Shown piece after piece: positions 33,974 through 46,467 of a stretch of 64,000 bases of DNA (positions are counted from its first letter, which is position 1; each line of letters opens with the position of its first letter). The notes below the pieces were generated by a model that worked only from the letters and a program-made list of their open reading frames with translations, ran no database searches and was not told the origin of the DNA. The DNA is taken from the NCBI RefSeq assembly GCF_963169125.1, contig NC_084795.1, positions 277,584,122-277,648,121 of the forward strand. The letters are read 5' to 3'. Origin of the DNA: Humulus lupulus. Taxonomy: Eukaryota; Streptophyta; Magnoliopsida; Rosales; Cannabaceae. Made by a program: the position numbers and the translations under genes.

Positions 33974-36430
33974 TGTAACGCCTAGTTACTCTAAGACCAT
34001 TACTGTGAACTTTGAACCGTGCTTAACCCGCTAATCGAGTTATTTGGTTATAAACGTGCATCTAGGTGTCATTAATAGGTTAAGGTGAAAAAACAATCAA
34101 AGGGAAAGGATATATTTTATATAAATATAAAACTGTTCATGGCCCATAAAAATGCTTACAAGCTATTTACAATACAAAATGGTCATTACAGTGTAAAATT
34201 TACAATCCGCTGACCTAAGTGGCAAAAATAGGGTAAACCCCTAGTTCCTCTGAGAAACTCCTTGGCCGTGGTGGTCAAGCGGCCACATATGTATATATCA
34301 CCACCTAAGCTCTCCACTCAAGGCTGGGTGAGCTTTTCTTTCCCTTTTACCTGCACCACATAGCGCCCATAAGCCAAAGCGCAGCAAGAAAACTCAATGC
34401 TACATGTATAAAATATCAAATGATGATCATGATAATCATCCAGGACTTATAGCCCTAAACAGAGGAATGACAGTTGTAAAAGTCACTATTGTAGGTTTCG
34501 TACCCTTTACAAATGAGTGATCGAGTCACTAGCTTAAACATGATAAGTGACTGATGAGCAAGTCACTAATGTAAACCAACTGAGTGACCATGGAGTCACT
34601 AATGTGGGTTCCATACCCTTAGCCATGTGACGATACAGTCACCTGGGCCTTCTGGCCCTGGCTTTGAGTAACTAGTCATGGAACTAGACAAGCACTTAGT
34701 TTTCATTGAACTTGGGGTCAGTCCGGCACTAATGCTCATGATGAGTCATTCAATGATAATGTCGATTAAATCCAATCTTTAGCGGCTCTGCGTTCATGAT
34801 GCTCCTGACTCATAGGTCAGTAACACACAACCAGTGCTCAGTACCGCTGTCGAACTTGACTAGTAAGTCAAAACTTCACAGACGGATCTAACACCATTGT
34901 CGATTCTGAAAAATAAGTCAGTGCCATTCACAAGTAAGCAAGATTTGCTAAGCATTTGATATGCAGTCACTATCCTCATTTAAACACTCAACATGCCTCA
35001 ATTATGTCATATATAGGGTTTAGTTTTCTTACCTCTGGTTCGAGCGAGAATTAGTAAGAGAACAACCCTTGAGAACAATCATCCTTTTAGTTCCTTGACG
35101 CTCACCTGATCATAACCAATTATGGGATTCCATCAATAAAATGAATTACAAAAGGTTTCCGGACCAAAACCTAGCCTCCGGGACATCGAATCCTACTAAA
35201 CTGGGTAGTCCCGAGGCCTAAGGTTTGATTCCCCAAGCCAAAATCCCAATTTTGGCCAAAATGCCACTAAGGGCCGCGGCCCTACATCACCATGTCGCGA
35301 CCCGCCTCCTCAATCAGAAGCAGCCACACATCCATCCCCAACATGGGCCGCGACTCTCCTTCTCGATGCCGCGACCCAATGGCCCAGCAGCTTCTCCCTT
35401 CCTCTTCAATGAGCTTGGGTTGCGGCGCTCCATAATAGAGTCGTGACCCCACCTGAAACCCAACGAAAAACCCCTATTTTCCCCCTTCGAACTCATTTCA
35501 AAACCCCATAAAATCTCTCCCAATATCACAAAGCAAAGCCACCAACTATTACCATAACTTATCTACCATATAAGCATTAAAACCTAAGCTTTACACCAAT
35601 CAAAACTTCATCAAATTCCCCATTTTAATGATCAAAACTCCAAACCTTAAAACCAGCACAAAAACAAGGCAAGGAACTATAAAATGGAACTAAAACCTTA
35701 CCTTAAGCTTAGGTTGAATCCTCTTCAATGGGTGAACACTAGCCTAAGACCTCAAACTTCAATCTACAAGTTTGAATTCCCGAACTTGCTTCAAAATTCA
35801 AAGGATGGAGAAGAGAAAGATGATGATCGTGAGGGTGATAGACAGAGCTCTATTTTGGCTAACCTTCCACAGCCCTTCAGCTTAAATATAGCCTAGGTCA
35901 ATTGACCAAAATACCCCCCATACTAAATTCATCCTTTAACAGCCCCAAGTGTAAAACCGTCATTTCCCGCCTATCTTGTTAGTCATAATTAAAACTCTTC
36001 AATTCCCGTTATTCTCAAATACTAATAAAATCATACCCAATTACCCTTTAATTCCCGGTAATGCTCTAATCATCAAATCACCCTGAGTGTCACCCCGATC
36101 TTCGAATTCAACCCAGTTATGACTAAACCGATAACTTGTTACTCATAGATTGTCTCATGTCGAATGGCTCGAAAAAATCCACATTACTATGTGGCCTCAA
36201 CAATGATTCACCAACATGCATGAAAATACACAATTACGCCCTCAACTGGCCAAATTACCAAAATGCCCCTATAATGAAATGTGGACCCACATGCATGCAT
36301 TTAACATCATATTATAATATAATTCACATAAACATGCACATAATCATTTAATGGCATAATAAATTAATTATGGCCCTCCTGGCCTACTAATACGACCATT
36401 AAATTGCATTAGGGATTTTGGGGCATTACA
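33974..36430 (-). repeat. 5' LTR of chromovirus E
   Basis: 2457 bp. Plus-strand ends TGTAACGCC and GGGGCATTACA. Homologous to solo LTR H in reverse. Carries three pairs of CGCG-like dyads (35275-35445) and GTGACT/AGTCAC-rich short repeats (34480-34700). The 3' partner LTR of E is not in the window. Confidence 0.9.
35275..35445 (-). repeat. Paired CGCG dyads in LTR of E
   Basis: Dyad centres at 35276.5, 35297.5, 35350.5, 35371.5, 35422.5 and 35443.5: three pairs with exactly 21 bp inside each pair and 51-53 bp between pairs. The first four contain CGCG; the last two are decayed (TGCG, CGTG). Solo LTR H shows 20801.5, 20853.5 and 20874.5, i.e. the same 52 and 21 spacing. Confidence 0.85.
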
Positions 36431-37004
36431 CTCGGGAAAATGGGGCAGACGATATATCGCCATGGAATCCGAAGCTAGAAACAACCCTCAACAACGTGGA
36501 CTTGCTCTTGAACGATTTTGACTGAGTTTTGGGCATTTTTTGAGCGAAAAATTCCATTTTTATTCATTTATTTATTCATTTCAAAGAAAGTTAGTTTCAG
36601 TCCTTGAACTCTATAAATATGACCATTCACTCAACCCTTTGCATAATCTTTCAAACACTTCTAAGAGCCTCAAAGCCGCCAATTTCGTTCTAGAGAGAAA
36701 CTCTAGGGTTTTGAGGTTAAAAGATTTCTAATCTAAGATTTTCTAAACACTTGGGAAGTAAGAAATAGTGTGATTTTGGTGTTTGAGGTATAGATCAAAG
36801 CTCTAAGCTATCTAAGGTACTCTTAATCCTCAAGTTTAGTCCACTGCTATTCCTCTTATTCTTTTCTTTTACTTCAAATCCTAGCTCGTTATAATGGCTT
36901 TTTGATTAGGTGCTTGATTTCTTTGAAACTTAAGGTTTTCAACAAGTTCTTATCTTGATGGTTTAGATCTTCTATTCATCTTATTTTTAGAAAACTTATG
37001 GTTT
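36431..37004 (+). other. Unassigned flank with TATA-like promoter
   Basis: No coding sequence. CTATAAATAT at 36611-36620 is followed by a leader-like stretch, resembling an LTR promoter or gene leader. It ends where copia J coding sequence starts. Not recognised further. Confidence 0.4.
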
Positions 37005-37632
37005 TACTATTTATGCAATGTTATGTACTAGACCCAACATATGTTATGCAGTAGGGATTGTCAGTCGTTATCAGTCAAATCAAGGTTTGGAACATTGGAT
37101 TGCGGTGAAACATATTCTCAAGTGTCTCAGGAGAACGAGAAACTGTATGCCGGTATATTCGGGTAGTGACCTTGAACCTACTCGATACACTAACTCAGAT
37201 TTTCAATCAGACAAAGATAGTAGAAAATCTACTTCTGGGTCAGTATTCACTCTTGGTGGTGGAGCAGTTGTCTGGAGAAGCATTAAGCAATCCAGTATAG
37301 CTGATTTAACCATGGAAGCTGAATAAATAGCAGCTTGTGAAGCAGTTTGGCTGAAAAAGTTCTACACAGATCTGGAAGTGGTTCCAGAAGTGGAGAAATC
37401 ACTTGTTCTTTACTGTGACAATAGTGGAGCAGTGACTAATTCTAAATAACCAAGAAGCCACAAGAGGGGAAAGCATATAGAGCGCAAATACCACTTAGTC
37501 AGAGAAATCGTACATAGAGGAGATGTGTCCATTCTGAAAATCGCATTAGAACACAACCTGGTAGACCCGTTTACGAAGACGCTTGCTGCAAAGCAGTTCA
37601 AGGGTCATGTACGTAATATGGGATTAAGATAA
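37005..37632 (+). pseudogene. RT-RNase H 3' end of copia J
   Basis: Starts in the RT at YAMLCTRPNICYAVGIVSRY and continues through STSGSVFTLGGGAVVW (RNase H), CDNSGAVTNSK and HNLVDPFTKTLAAKQF to TAA at 37630. In-frame stops replace a tyrosine (37324) and a glutamate (37447). Everything upstream has been lost. It is a different family from D. Confidence 0.87.
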
Positions 37633-37648
37633 ATGCCTTACTTGCTTT

Positions 37649-37665
37649 AAGTACAAGTGGTAGAT
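37649..37665 (+). promoter_or_regulatory. Polypurine tract of copia J
   Basis: AAGTACAAGTGGTAGAT directly before TGTTAGGAG, the LTR start. Confidence 0.7.
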
Positions 37666-39183
37666 TGTTAGGAGTATGTCCAAAAAGCATGTAAAAGACA
37701 TCTATTATTTCAATGAATAAATAAATACAATGGTCTATTATTGTCATATTTAGATTATTAAATTATTGTTTGAATAATTTTTTTGTAAATATCAGAAAAA
37801 TTCTATATTCATTATCGAGAACATGATCTTGTATTAGCACGAGAGAATTAAGATCACATGAATGAATAAAAATAGTCAACAACAAATTGAAGTTATGGAA
37901 TTCTTTAATTAGGGTTGTAAGTACGGTTTACTGAGTATCATGTTGATACAAATAATCTAGATTCAGATTATTGATATGGTAAGACATCTCGATAAATGTG
38001 CTTTATATAATATGATTATATATGACAATGAACAATATGAATAAAAGTCTTTATCCAAAAAACCATTTAATAATAAAGATTTGTAATTCATATCATAACT
38101 GATGATCATTTATAGATCAACCTAAATCCTGAGTGTTCATGAACTCCTGTTTATGTTTATTTAATCTTTTGATTCATCCGTTAAGGTCTCTTCATAGATT
38201 GAGGCTAATGACTTTTGTTTTGGAGATTTAATATCATGGATGGCTGGGAACATGTATCAACAATAAGAAATCTAATATTTCCTAATGGATCGTATATTGG
38301 TTCCCTTAAGGGTTAATTCTGGAACTGAATGATTTTGAGCTCAAATCTATAATTAGATTATAGATTAATTATTCACTAGTGAATTAATAGTACTTAAGGA
38401 ATAAGAAGTCAATTAGAAAGGTCAAATGGTAATTCTTACATTCTAATTTATGAACTAATTAATTAGAGGGTTGAACTATTGTAAGATGGTTATATCAATG
38501 GACAACTTAAAATAAGATTTCTGTAAAAGTATATCTATAACATAAAGAGTTCAATTCTTTAGTTTTAATTATTTAGTTTTAATTTATTGGAGCTTAATGT
38601 TATAGGTCCATGGTCCCCGAAATGGCTCAAACAAACACTGACAAAGATAAATACAAAATTGGGCAAAAGGACTTATTTGATAAGTAAAATATTTTTCTAT
38701 GCACTAAACATAATTATTGTATAATTATGTGTAATTAATTAATTATTTGATTTAACAAAAATATAATTAATTTTGAATTAATTTATTTTTGGGATATTTT
38801 GTATTTAAATAATGATGAAAATTGGGAAAATCACATGCCCTCCCTGGCATGGATTGGGCGTGTAGCACAGTGCACAGACACTGTGCTACACGCACAAGAA
38901 GATTCCAGGGGAATCTTGGTTCAACAATTTTAGAATTAATTATTAAATTTTCGAAAAATATGTTTATTAATTTAAATATATAATTTTCGAAATTCATATA
39001 TATATAAATAAATTTTTGAAATTAATTATTTTATTTAAGTGGGAGAAAATAAAATTGGTAAGTCAAAAATAGTTTTTGATTTATTGAATTTTAAAAGATG
39101 ATGATCATCAATTTGAATTTTGAATTTTGAATTTAAAATTTAAAATTTGAAATATGGTTGTCATCTTTTCCTTAAAAATATAA
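37666..39183 (+). repeat. 3' LTR of copia J, truncated by CACTA
   Basis: Starts TGTTAGGAGTATG after the purine tract. No LTR end is reached before the CACTA terminus at 39184, so the transposon probably inserted into it and the LTR remainder should lie beyond the transposon's other end. A 10-bp inverted repeat TGTAGCACAGTG / CACTGTGCTACA lies at 38861-38891. Confidence 0.75.
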
Positions 39184-39203
39184 CACTACAACAAAAATGA
39201 GTT
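39184..39203 (+). repeat. CACTA terminal inverted repeat (left)
   Basis: CACTACAACAAAAATGAGTT. Preceding triplet taa may be half of the 3-bp target duplication. Confidence 0.88.
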
Positions 39204-39500
39204 TTAGGGGCGACGCATGTCGCCCCTAATAACCCGAAAAGTCGCCCGTGAAAAAATGTCCCTAAAGGATACATTAGGGGCGACTCGAAGGGTCGCCATT
39301 GATATTCAAATATTAGAGGTGACACAGTTGCCCCTAACACTTGAAATGTCGCCTCAAAAATTTGAAAATTTTGAATTATTTTTGTCGATATGTCGCCCCT
39401 GATACTCCATTAGTCGCCCCTAATACTATACTATGTCGCCCCAAATGGTTGCACGTGGCATATTATCAGGGGCGACAGTGTCGCCCCTAATACTATTTTA
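39204..39500. repeat. CACTA subterminal repeats (GGGGCGAC)
   Basis: At least nine copies of TTAGGGGCGAC or its reverse complement GTCGCCCCTAA in both orientations, several as close inverted pairs (for example 39207-39230 and 39469-39491). In known CACTA elements such repeats bind the TNP1/TnpA protein. Confidence 0.88.
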
Positions 39501-39596
39501 TTTATAAAAAAATAATAAAATTAATTAATTAAATACAATTTTAATTAATTATTTATCAAAATTATTATTTAAAATTTAAATAATTAAAAACAAATA

Positions 39597-40391
39597 TGTT
39601 GACGCCGTTTTTCGTCAACAGTGAAAGGAGAGCAGCACGTAAACAATAACTGATAATGGCCAATTGAAATATAACAACACAAACACACGATTTTTACGTG
39701 GTTCAGCAGTTAAATCTGCCTAGTCCACGAGTCTCTGTTATTAATACTCAAGATTATCTCTGAAAATCCTTCAAGGATGAATTCTTCAGAGTTTTCTCTC
39801 AAGGTTCGGAATTTCGGTCCATTACAATGGTGCATGACCTCTCTATTTATAGAGAAGGCTGCGGAATACTATCCCACATATTTTGGGTAGTTACTCTTTT
39901 TGTGTAAATAAAATAAATGGCCTTTAATGCCTATAATCAGATATAAAAGGAAACGTCTCCTGAAGACCAGGGGACGTATAACTGACCAAATAATATCCCA
40001 CGATTCTAGGGGATTTACAGCAATAAATGGGGATTACATCTCGTATGGACAACACTTATAGATATTCAAGGTTTTTATCACATATCTCCAAGGCTTTAGC
40101 TTCCCAGATTTCTCGTCAGCTTTCGAGCTAATGACATCTCCCGAGGTCACTTGGCTTCGAGGTCGTACGCGCGTCAGGCTCGGAACCCTTGATCCGATAT
40201 CATCCCCTATGATGAATCGATCTCGGAGGCTACCTTTCGAGATCATGAATATTTCGAGGTCGCCACGTTCGAGGTCGTATCGAGCCTTGAAGGCTCGATA
40301 TTTAATCCTGGAGCATACTTTAAACCTTATGAATCCACTTGCTGCGAATCCAACTTTCGAGGTCATATTTAACCTTGTACGTTCGTGGGCA
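39597..40391 (-). mobile_element. LTR-like insertion inside CACTA
   Basis: Left end TGTTGACGCCG. The following ACGATTTTTACGTGGTTCAG matches the R/U5 style of the B LTR, and a reverse TATA-like tatttatag lies near 39845. The right boundary is uncertain (about 40391). No target duplication could be confirmed, since flanks aaata and aaacg agree only partly. Rich in TCGAGGTCG words. Confidence 0.55.
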
Positions 40392-40670
40392 AAACGCTAC
40401 TTCCAGTGGTTTTCCATTTTTACGCCGCCTCTCCTCTAGATCTTTTCCAATAGCTGCGCCACGACCCTTTTTCTTAGTTGGGATTCCTGTATTTTTTTTT
40501 TATTAATAATACGTAGAATATTAGTATATACATGATAAACATATGTGAGTAAATAAAATAACAAAAAAATTACCTGACTCGCATGTAGTCGGGATCCTAG
40601 TAGGATCCGGTGGAGGATCACCGCCAGCGTCTCCACCGTGAGCTCTAGCCACATCTGCTGACATCTACTA
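40392..40670 (-). pseudogene. TNP1-like (Transposase_24-like) gene fragment
   Basis: Minus strand reads PPPDPTRIPT, then an apparent intron (about 40492-40570), then PTKKKGRGAAIGKDLEERR and RKNGKPLEVAF. This resembles the start of Ptta/En/Spm (Transposase_24) proteins that bind subterminal repeats. The rest is cut off by the LTR-like insertion. Low-complexity similarity only; moderate confidence. Confidence 0.45.
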
Positions 40671-40830
40671 CCACGACAATAATTTAACCTATCTATTTTA
40701 ATATTTAATTATTATTTATAATTAATTTATTGAGTATTATTTCAATTGATTAGGTAATTTGAAACATGCTATTTGGAAACGAACTTTTTATTTCTCAATA
40801 TGTATAATACATTGAACACTAGATACAAAA

Positions 40831-43800
40831 CTAAGTAGAATAGTCATTATCCTCACTAATTACATCAACATCTATCGGGCACACATCATTAGTATTATCA
40901 TCACTAAGGTCGACAATTAATTCATCCTCATCTTCTGCTTCTTCTACACTGTTTGCCATATCATCTTCATTGTCATTAATAAATCCATCATCTTCTTGAA
41001 CAACTAAAGAAGGTCGATGGGCCGTGTTGACTTAAGTCGCTGGTACATCAGATTGCTGAACAACCAACTCTCCGAGATCCACAGTCAAAACAAAATTCGA
41101 TGAGTTGGTGTCATGTACAACATCAACATCAACAATCATATCTGAAGCATCTGGAAAGTCCCAAACTTTCCGATGATTCACTTCTTGGACAACTTTCCAA
41201 TCTCGTCCTCTAACGAGATCATCGATGTAGAATACTTGTTTTGCTTGACTAGCTAGTATGAACGGTTCATCTTTATACCATTCACCGCTAACATTGATAC
41301 TAGTAATATTATTTACAGTGATGGCTTTCTTTTTTTTCGGATCTGTATTGAACCATTTACATCGAAATAATACCACCGAATAAGAACCAGTAAAAGACAG
41401 CTGGAGTATTTCTTCAAGTTGCCCGTAATAGTTAAAACCTTATGTTCCAGCAACACACACTCCACTATTTTGTGTAATTCGATTCTGATCTCGATTGTAT
41501 GAAACAAATCGAACTCCGTTCACTATACATGCTTGGTAGGAGTAAGCCAATAGATCTGACCCAGATGCTAAAGCTAGTAATTCATCAACATGCTCTAATG
41601 ACCCAAGCTGGTGCAAGTCATATATCTAATAATAAAGAAATATATTAGAATGAGAATGTAATTTGTAGTATGCAATTTGCTAAGTACAAGTTACCTTCTT
41701 ATGAAACCATGAACGAAACTCTTTCTTATGTATCAATTTATGATTGGCAGCCATATCTCTTTGTTGCACCTCAGTTAGGTGTTCCCTGTTAATTAATTAA
41801 CAATGTCAATATTGTTAATTAAAGAGTAGATTGAACAAAGAATAAAATGAATATTAATTATGTACTTACTCTAAATACACTTCAGTTTCTGGAGAATTAT
41901 CCAATATGAACCACTCAGCTTTATTTCGAGTATTTTCATTGAGGGGCATGGGAATTCCCTTACTAAGAGGAAGACATTGAGATTCAAACACTGTGAGGTG
42001 TCGATTCACATACGGTGCATCTTCGTTACGATCAGGCTGATTAAATTTTGTTTCCATACCTTTGAAATACATTGAACAAAATGTCAAAGCCTCATCTGCA
42101 ACATATCCTTCTGCTATAGATCCTTCAGGACGAGCTTTATTCCTGACATAGTTTTTTTAATTTTTTCATGTATCTTTCAAAAGGATACATCCACCTCATA
42201 AATACAGGTCCTCCCAATATTGCTTCATCAGGCAAGTGCAAAACCAGATGGATCATTATGTCAAAGAATGCTGGAGGGAAAATCAACTCCATCTTGCATA
42301 AAATAACAATCAAGTCATCCTTAGCTTTCTCCATATCAGAAACGTTCAGTGTCCTATAGCACAATTGTTTGAAGAAATTACACAATTCAGTGATGGTAGT
42401 GGATATAGATTCTGGTAAAAACTTGCGAACACCTACTGCAAGTAATCGTTGCATTATCACATGACAATCATGGGACTTCAACCCAACAATGTTTGAGTCA
42501 TTGTCTATGACTTTTTTCTTTAGATTAGAACAAAAACCATCGGGCAACTTCACTCCTTTCAAAAATTGACAAAAATCTCTCCTCTGTTCAAAAGTGAACA
42601 CGTATGGAGCATGCGGTTTCATTAACCTTTTATTGGCATCCTCGTAAATCCACAACGATTTCCTAACCCCCATATTCTTTAAATCATGTCTTGCATTAGT
42701 GGTGTCCTTAGATTTATCATTATCTAACAAAGTCCCAAGGATACTGTCGCACACATTCTTCTCAACATGCATCACATCTAGGTTGTGTTTTAACTGATTT
42801 GAACTCCAGTAATCAAGTTCATAGAAAATATTTTTTTTCCTCCAATTACTTTCCCCTGCACCTCGCTTGTGCTTCACCCCCCCCAAATCTGTCATGTTTA
42901 CCAGACACTTGAAGCGGTAAAGCATTGACTTGATCTAAAACTTGTTGACAAGTAAACTGTTGTGGAGGATTTCTTTTCTCAACTTTGCCATCAAATTCCT
43001 TGTCCCTTCTATACTTATGATTACTCCTCAAGAATCGCCTATGTCCAACATACGATGTCTTACCAATCACTCGAATGGAAGTGGTGTCTTCATTGCACGT
43101 TGGACATGCTTTATACCCTTGCCCGCTCCAACCAGACAAGCTACTACGAGCAGGGAAATCGTTAATTGTCCATAGAAGGGTTGCACACATCTTGAACAAT
43201 TCATTCCTTGTGCCATCTCTTGTGTCGACCCCGTTAATCCACAATTGTTTTAACTCATCCACCAAGGGTCTTAGAAATACATCCATGTCTTTACCTGGTG
43301 ATTTTTGCCCAGGAATAAGCAGAGTTAGCATAAAATAATCTTCCTTCATGCATGTTGCCAAAAGGCCACATGCCACATGCTGTATGATAAGCTCATGTTG
43401 CCAAAAGGATTAAACCCATCAGCAGCCAAGCCTAGACGAACATTTCTAGGATCTTTTGCAAAATCAGGATGGGTGGCATCAAAGTCTTTCCATGCAGACC
43501 CGTCAACCGGATGATGCATTACCCCATCTTCTATTGATCTCCCAGTATGATGCCATAACATGTCATTAGTTGTATGTCTTGAACTGTACATTCGCTTTAA
43601 TCTGGGAGTCAACGGAAAGTAACACATCACCTTGTGTGGAACCTTTTTCCCCTTCTTCTTTTCATTGACCCATCGGCTACTCCCACACACATGACATGAA
43701 TCTTTGCTTGCATGCTCATTATAAAATAAGGAACAATCATATTTACACACATGGATTGATTGATATCCCAACCCTAACTTACTCAGCTTCTTTTTCGCCT

Positions 43801-44365
43801 CATAGTGTGTTGGGGGAATTTTATTATCTTTCGGAAATGCAAATTTTAGTAACTTCAACAATTCATCGAAAGAGTTATTTGGCCACTTCCCTCTAACTTT
43901 CAAATGCATCAACTTCGCCAAAAAGTTTAAGGATGATATCCAATCACAACCCGGATACAACTCAACTTCAATCTCGTCGAACAACTCGTCATAATACTGT
44001 CCCATTCGACTGCCAGACACACCATCTGCTTCCTTTGCATTTGTCGGTAAGAGGAAATCATCAACGACGTCAACAATCTCGTCTACATCTTCATTCTCCT
44101 CAACTACCTCATTGGCGACACTAGCTTCCACCTCACCGTGGTAAACCCACTTTTGATAACTCTGTTGAAAACCCTTGTCAAAGACATGAGTCTCCATTGT
44201 ATCTATAGTTTGTAGTTTAACATTCAGGCACCTCACACACGGGCATAAAATTCTCCCGTCGCAGTCTACGTGTTCTTTTGCTATTCTCAAGAAGGCTTGG
44301 AGACCGTTCCAATAAGCATCACAGTTACGTTTCCTTAATGTTGTCCAACTCTTATCGATCGACAT
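40831..44365 (-). pseudogene. CACTA TNP2-type transposase
   Basis: Domains in order from ATG 44365: transposase-associated N-terminus (SIDKSWTTLRKRNCDAYW, LCPCVRCLN), Transposase_21 core (NDMLWHHTGRS, DGFNPFGNMSLSYSMW, KEDYFMLTLLIPGQKSPGKD), DUF4218 (NLDVMHVEKNVCDSILGTLL, HLPDEAILGGPVFMRWMYPF) and DUF4216 with an acidic tail, ending at TAG 40833-40831. Introns include 41788-41870. Three frameshifts are visible: near 43350 with a small deletion, at a C8 run near 42880 and at a T7 run near 42155; stops lie at 41032 and about 41440. A 5' leader exon joins it by a 1.8-kb intron. Confidence 0.85.
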
Positions 44366-46209
44366 CTACAATACAAGAATAAACAATAATTAAAACTTAT
44401 TGACTATGTGTGTGTGCCCTAATCCACCTTTTCACTCCACTTCTATAAGGGTAAAGAACCTATCCCATTCAGATTTTTAGTATACATATAATTTAATTTA
44501 CACTCTTAAAATTGTTTCGTTTATGTAAAAATTTCGGCAGCACCTCCCTATAGTTCTCATAAGTGGGCAGACTAAAATTAAGTTTGCCCACTTACGAGAA
44601 CAAATAAGGAGACACATATTGAAATCTCTATTAACGAAACAATCAAATGAGTACTAGATCAAATTATAGGTACTCAACAAATCCAAACTATCCATGCGGA
44701 CACATACCGTCCTGGATAATTCGGAGAAGCATATTTAAGAGTTCTTACTGACTCAGCTTCACCGAACGGGTCTAAGGCTTTTCGTGATTGAAAATAATTA
44801 ATAAAACATTATCACTAAGTGATAATATATAAAACATCTATCCAATCTTTGGTGATCAAATTTTATCACCAAAGAAAAGCAACAAAAAAAGAAATATTTT
44901 TTAACACTAGATGTTTTATGATGTCTTATAAAATCTTATGATATTAAATTATAATTTTGTAATTTATTTTGAAATTATTTATCTAACTTTTAATTTATTT
45001 TTAAATTACTAAATTTGTTAATATTAAATTAAATTATAATTTTTTAATTCATTTATCTAAAATTTTAATTTATTTTGAAATTATTTATCTAATTTTTTAA
45101 TTACTAAATTTGTTAATATTAAATAAAATTATAATTTTTTAATTCATTTATCTAAATTTGTAATTTATTTTGAAATTATTTATCTAACTTTTAATTTATT
45201 TTTAAATTACTAAATTTGTTAATATTAAATTAAATTATAATTTTGTAATTTATTTTGAAATTATTTATCTAACTTTTAATTTATTTTTAAATTATATATC
45301 TAATTATTTAATTTATTTTTAAATTACTAAATTTGTTAATATTAAATTATAATTTTTCACTTTATTTTAAAATTATTAAATTTTTAATATTAAATTAAAT
45401 TATTTATCTAATATTTTAATTTATTCTTTAATTTATTTTGTTAATTCTAAGTATTCAATGTCTTATTTATTATATTATTATTTATTTAGTCCTCTAACTC
45501 TACCAAAATTTTGACAGCATAACATCTCTATTATAACATATCCCAAAAATTTAAAACCCTACAAAAAACACTCAGAAAATTCCTAGAACATTCACAATAT
45601 ACATATTATTAATCAAATTTAAATACTAACACACACTACAATTTTATACACATATATAAATATATCACTAAACACATCTCACTTTGTACACACATTCACA
45701 TATTAATTAAACCAATAACATAATTAAAAAATAAATACCTTGATGCCACAAAATTATATTATACCAGTGACCGAATTTCCAAGAGATACTCATTCAATTT
45801 CTACACAAAATCAACCCAAATAATTAAATTTAAACAAAATTAAATCAACTTAATATATATATATTTATATATAAATCCACAATTTTCTTTGTCCCTTGTT
45901 AGCATACCAGGAAAATCAAAGAAATCAAAATGTGATAACAAAATTACATCTCAAAAATATCAAAGAAATAAAAAAAAAAAAACTTTCGGACCAACCAAAG
46001 ATTACCCAAATATTATACATATATTTATAGCATCACACAGATTCCACAAACAAAATCAACACCCAATTCCAACAACCCAAACTTTCGGACCAAATACATA
46101 TATATATACATATAAATAATGAGGGTATACATATTTATATATTATACATATATATAAATATATATAAAAGCAACTATATATATATTTTGAGTTGGGTTTC
46201 AGCTTACCT
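44366..46209 (-). other. Intron in the transposase 5' leader
   Basis: Donor CCCAG|GTAAGC at 46209 and acceptor TTGTAG directly before ATG 44365. Contains the AT-rich tandem region 44930-45420. An upstream ATG (46224) would read out of frame after splicing. Confidence 0.6.
44930..45420. repeat. AT-rich tandem repeat in the leader intron
   Basis: Five or so degenerate units built from AATTTATTTTGAAATTATTT, ATCTAACTTTTAATTTATTT and AAATTACTAAATTTGTTAAT, with a period near 100-120 bp. Over 85% A+T. Confidence 0.8.
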
Positions 46210-46340
46210 GGGCTTCGGCATCTCAGAGATCGGGGAGAGATCGGAGAGCAGACCGAGAGTGAGGGTGAGGTGAGGGTGCGACGACAGAGAGATCGAGTGT
46301 ACTCTATACATAAATAAGAATATAACTCTCAAAAACACCA
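46210..46340 (-). promoter_or_regulatory. Transposase promoter and leader exon
   Basis: Minus strand: TTATTTATGTATAGAG (46322-46307) as TATA region, then a pyrimidine-rich CTCTCTGTCG...CACCCTCACC leader ending at the splice donor 46209. Confidence 0.5.
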
Positions 46341-46467
46341 ATAATGTCTAAAAGCAAAAAAATCAAAATCCAATTTCTTTTAACAAAAAGTCTTCAAAAC
46401 TTTGAACTAAAGCAAATTATGATCTAACAAAGCAGTACAAGCAAAGAATTGAGCATCAAACAGAAAG

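Larger units (their letters stand above)
10263..36430 (-). mobile_element. Chromovirus-type Ty3/gypsy element E, split by two insertions
   Basis: Minus-strand order: 5' LTR (36430-33974), initiator-Met primer-binding site (33970-33959), gag in three pieces (33573-33496, 24285-23439, 11080-10782) and protease (10770-10284), then an abrupt join to Tat element A at 10262. The gag pieces are separated by element B (24286-33495) and element D (11086-23433); removing both restores one gag order. RT, integrase and 3' LTR are missing. Long LTRs of about 2.4 kb and this protease type suggest a Tekay/Del-like chromovirus; no chromodomain is available to test that. Confidence 0.8.
39184..46467 (-). mobile_element. 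CACTA (En/Spm) transposon, left part
   Basis: Begins CACTACAACAAAAATGAG, a classical CACTA terminus, followed by subterminal repeats. Internal genes on the minus strand are a TNP2-type transposase and a shorter TNP1-like gene. Element C (46468-58715) is inserted 150-200 bp upstream of the transposase promoter. The other terminus (ending TTGTAGTG) was not found up to 64000. Sequence after 58720 is probably still CACTA, but this is not proven. Confidence 0.85.

Noticed and set aside
40034..40439. ORFs on both strands in the LTR-like insertion
   Set aside because: Created by TCGAGGTCG-rich repetitive LTR sequence; no domain.
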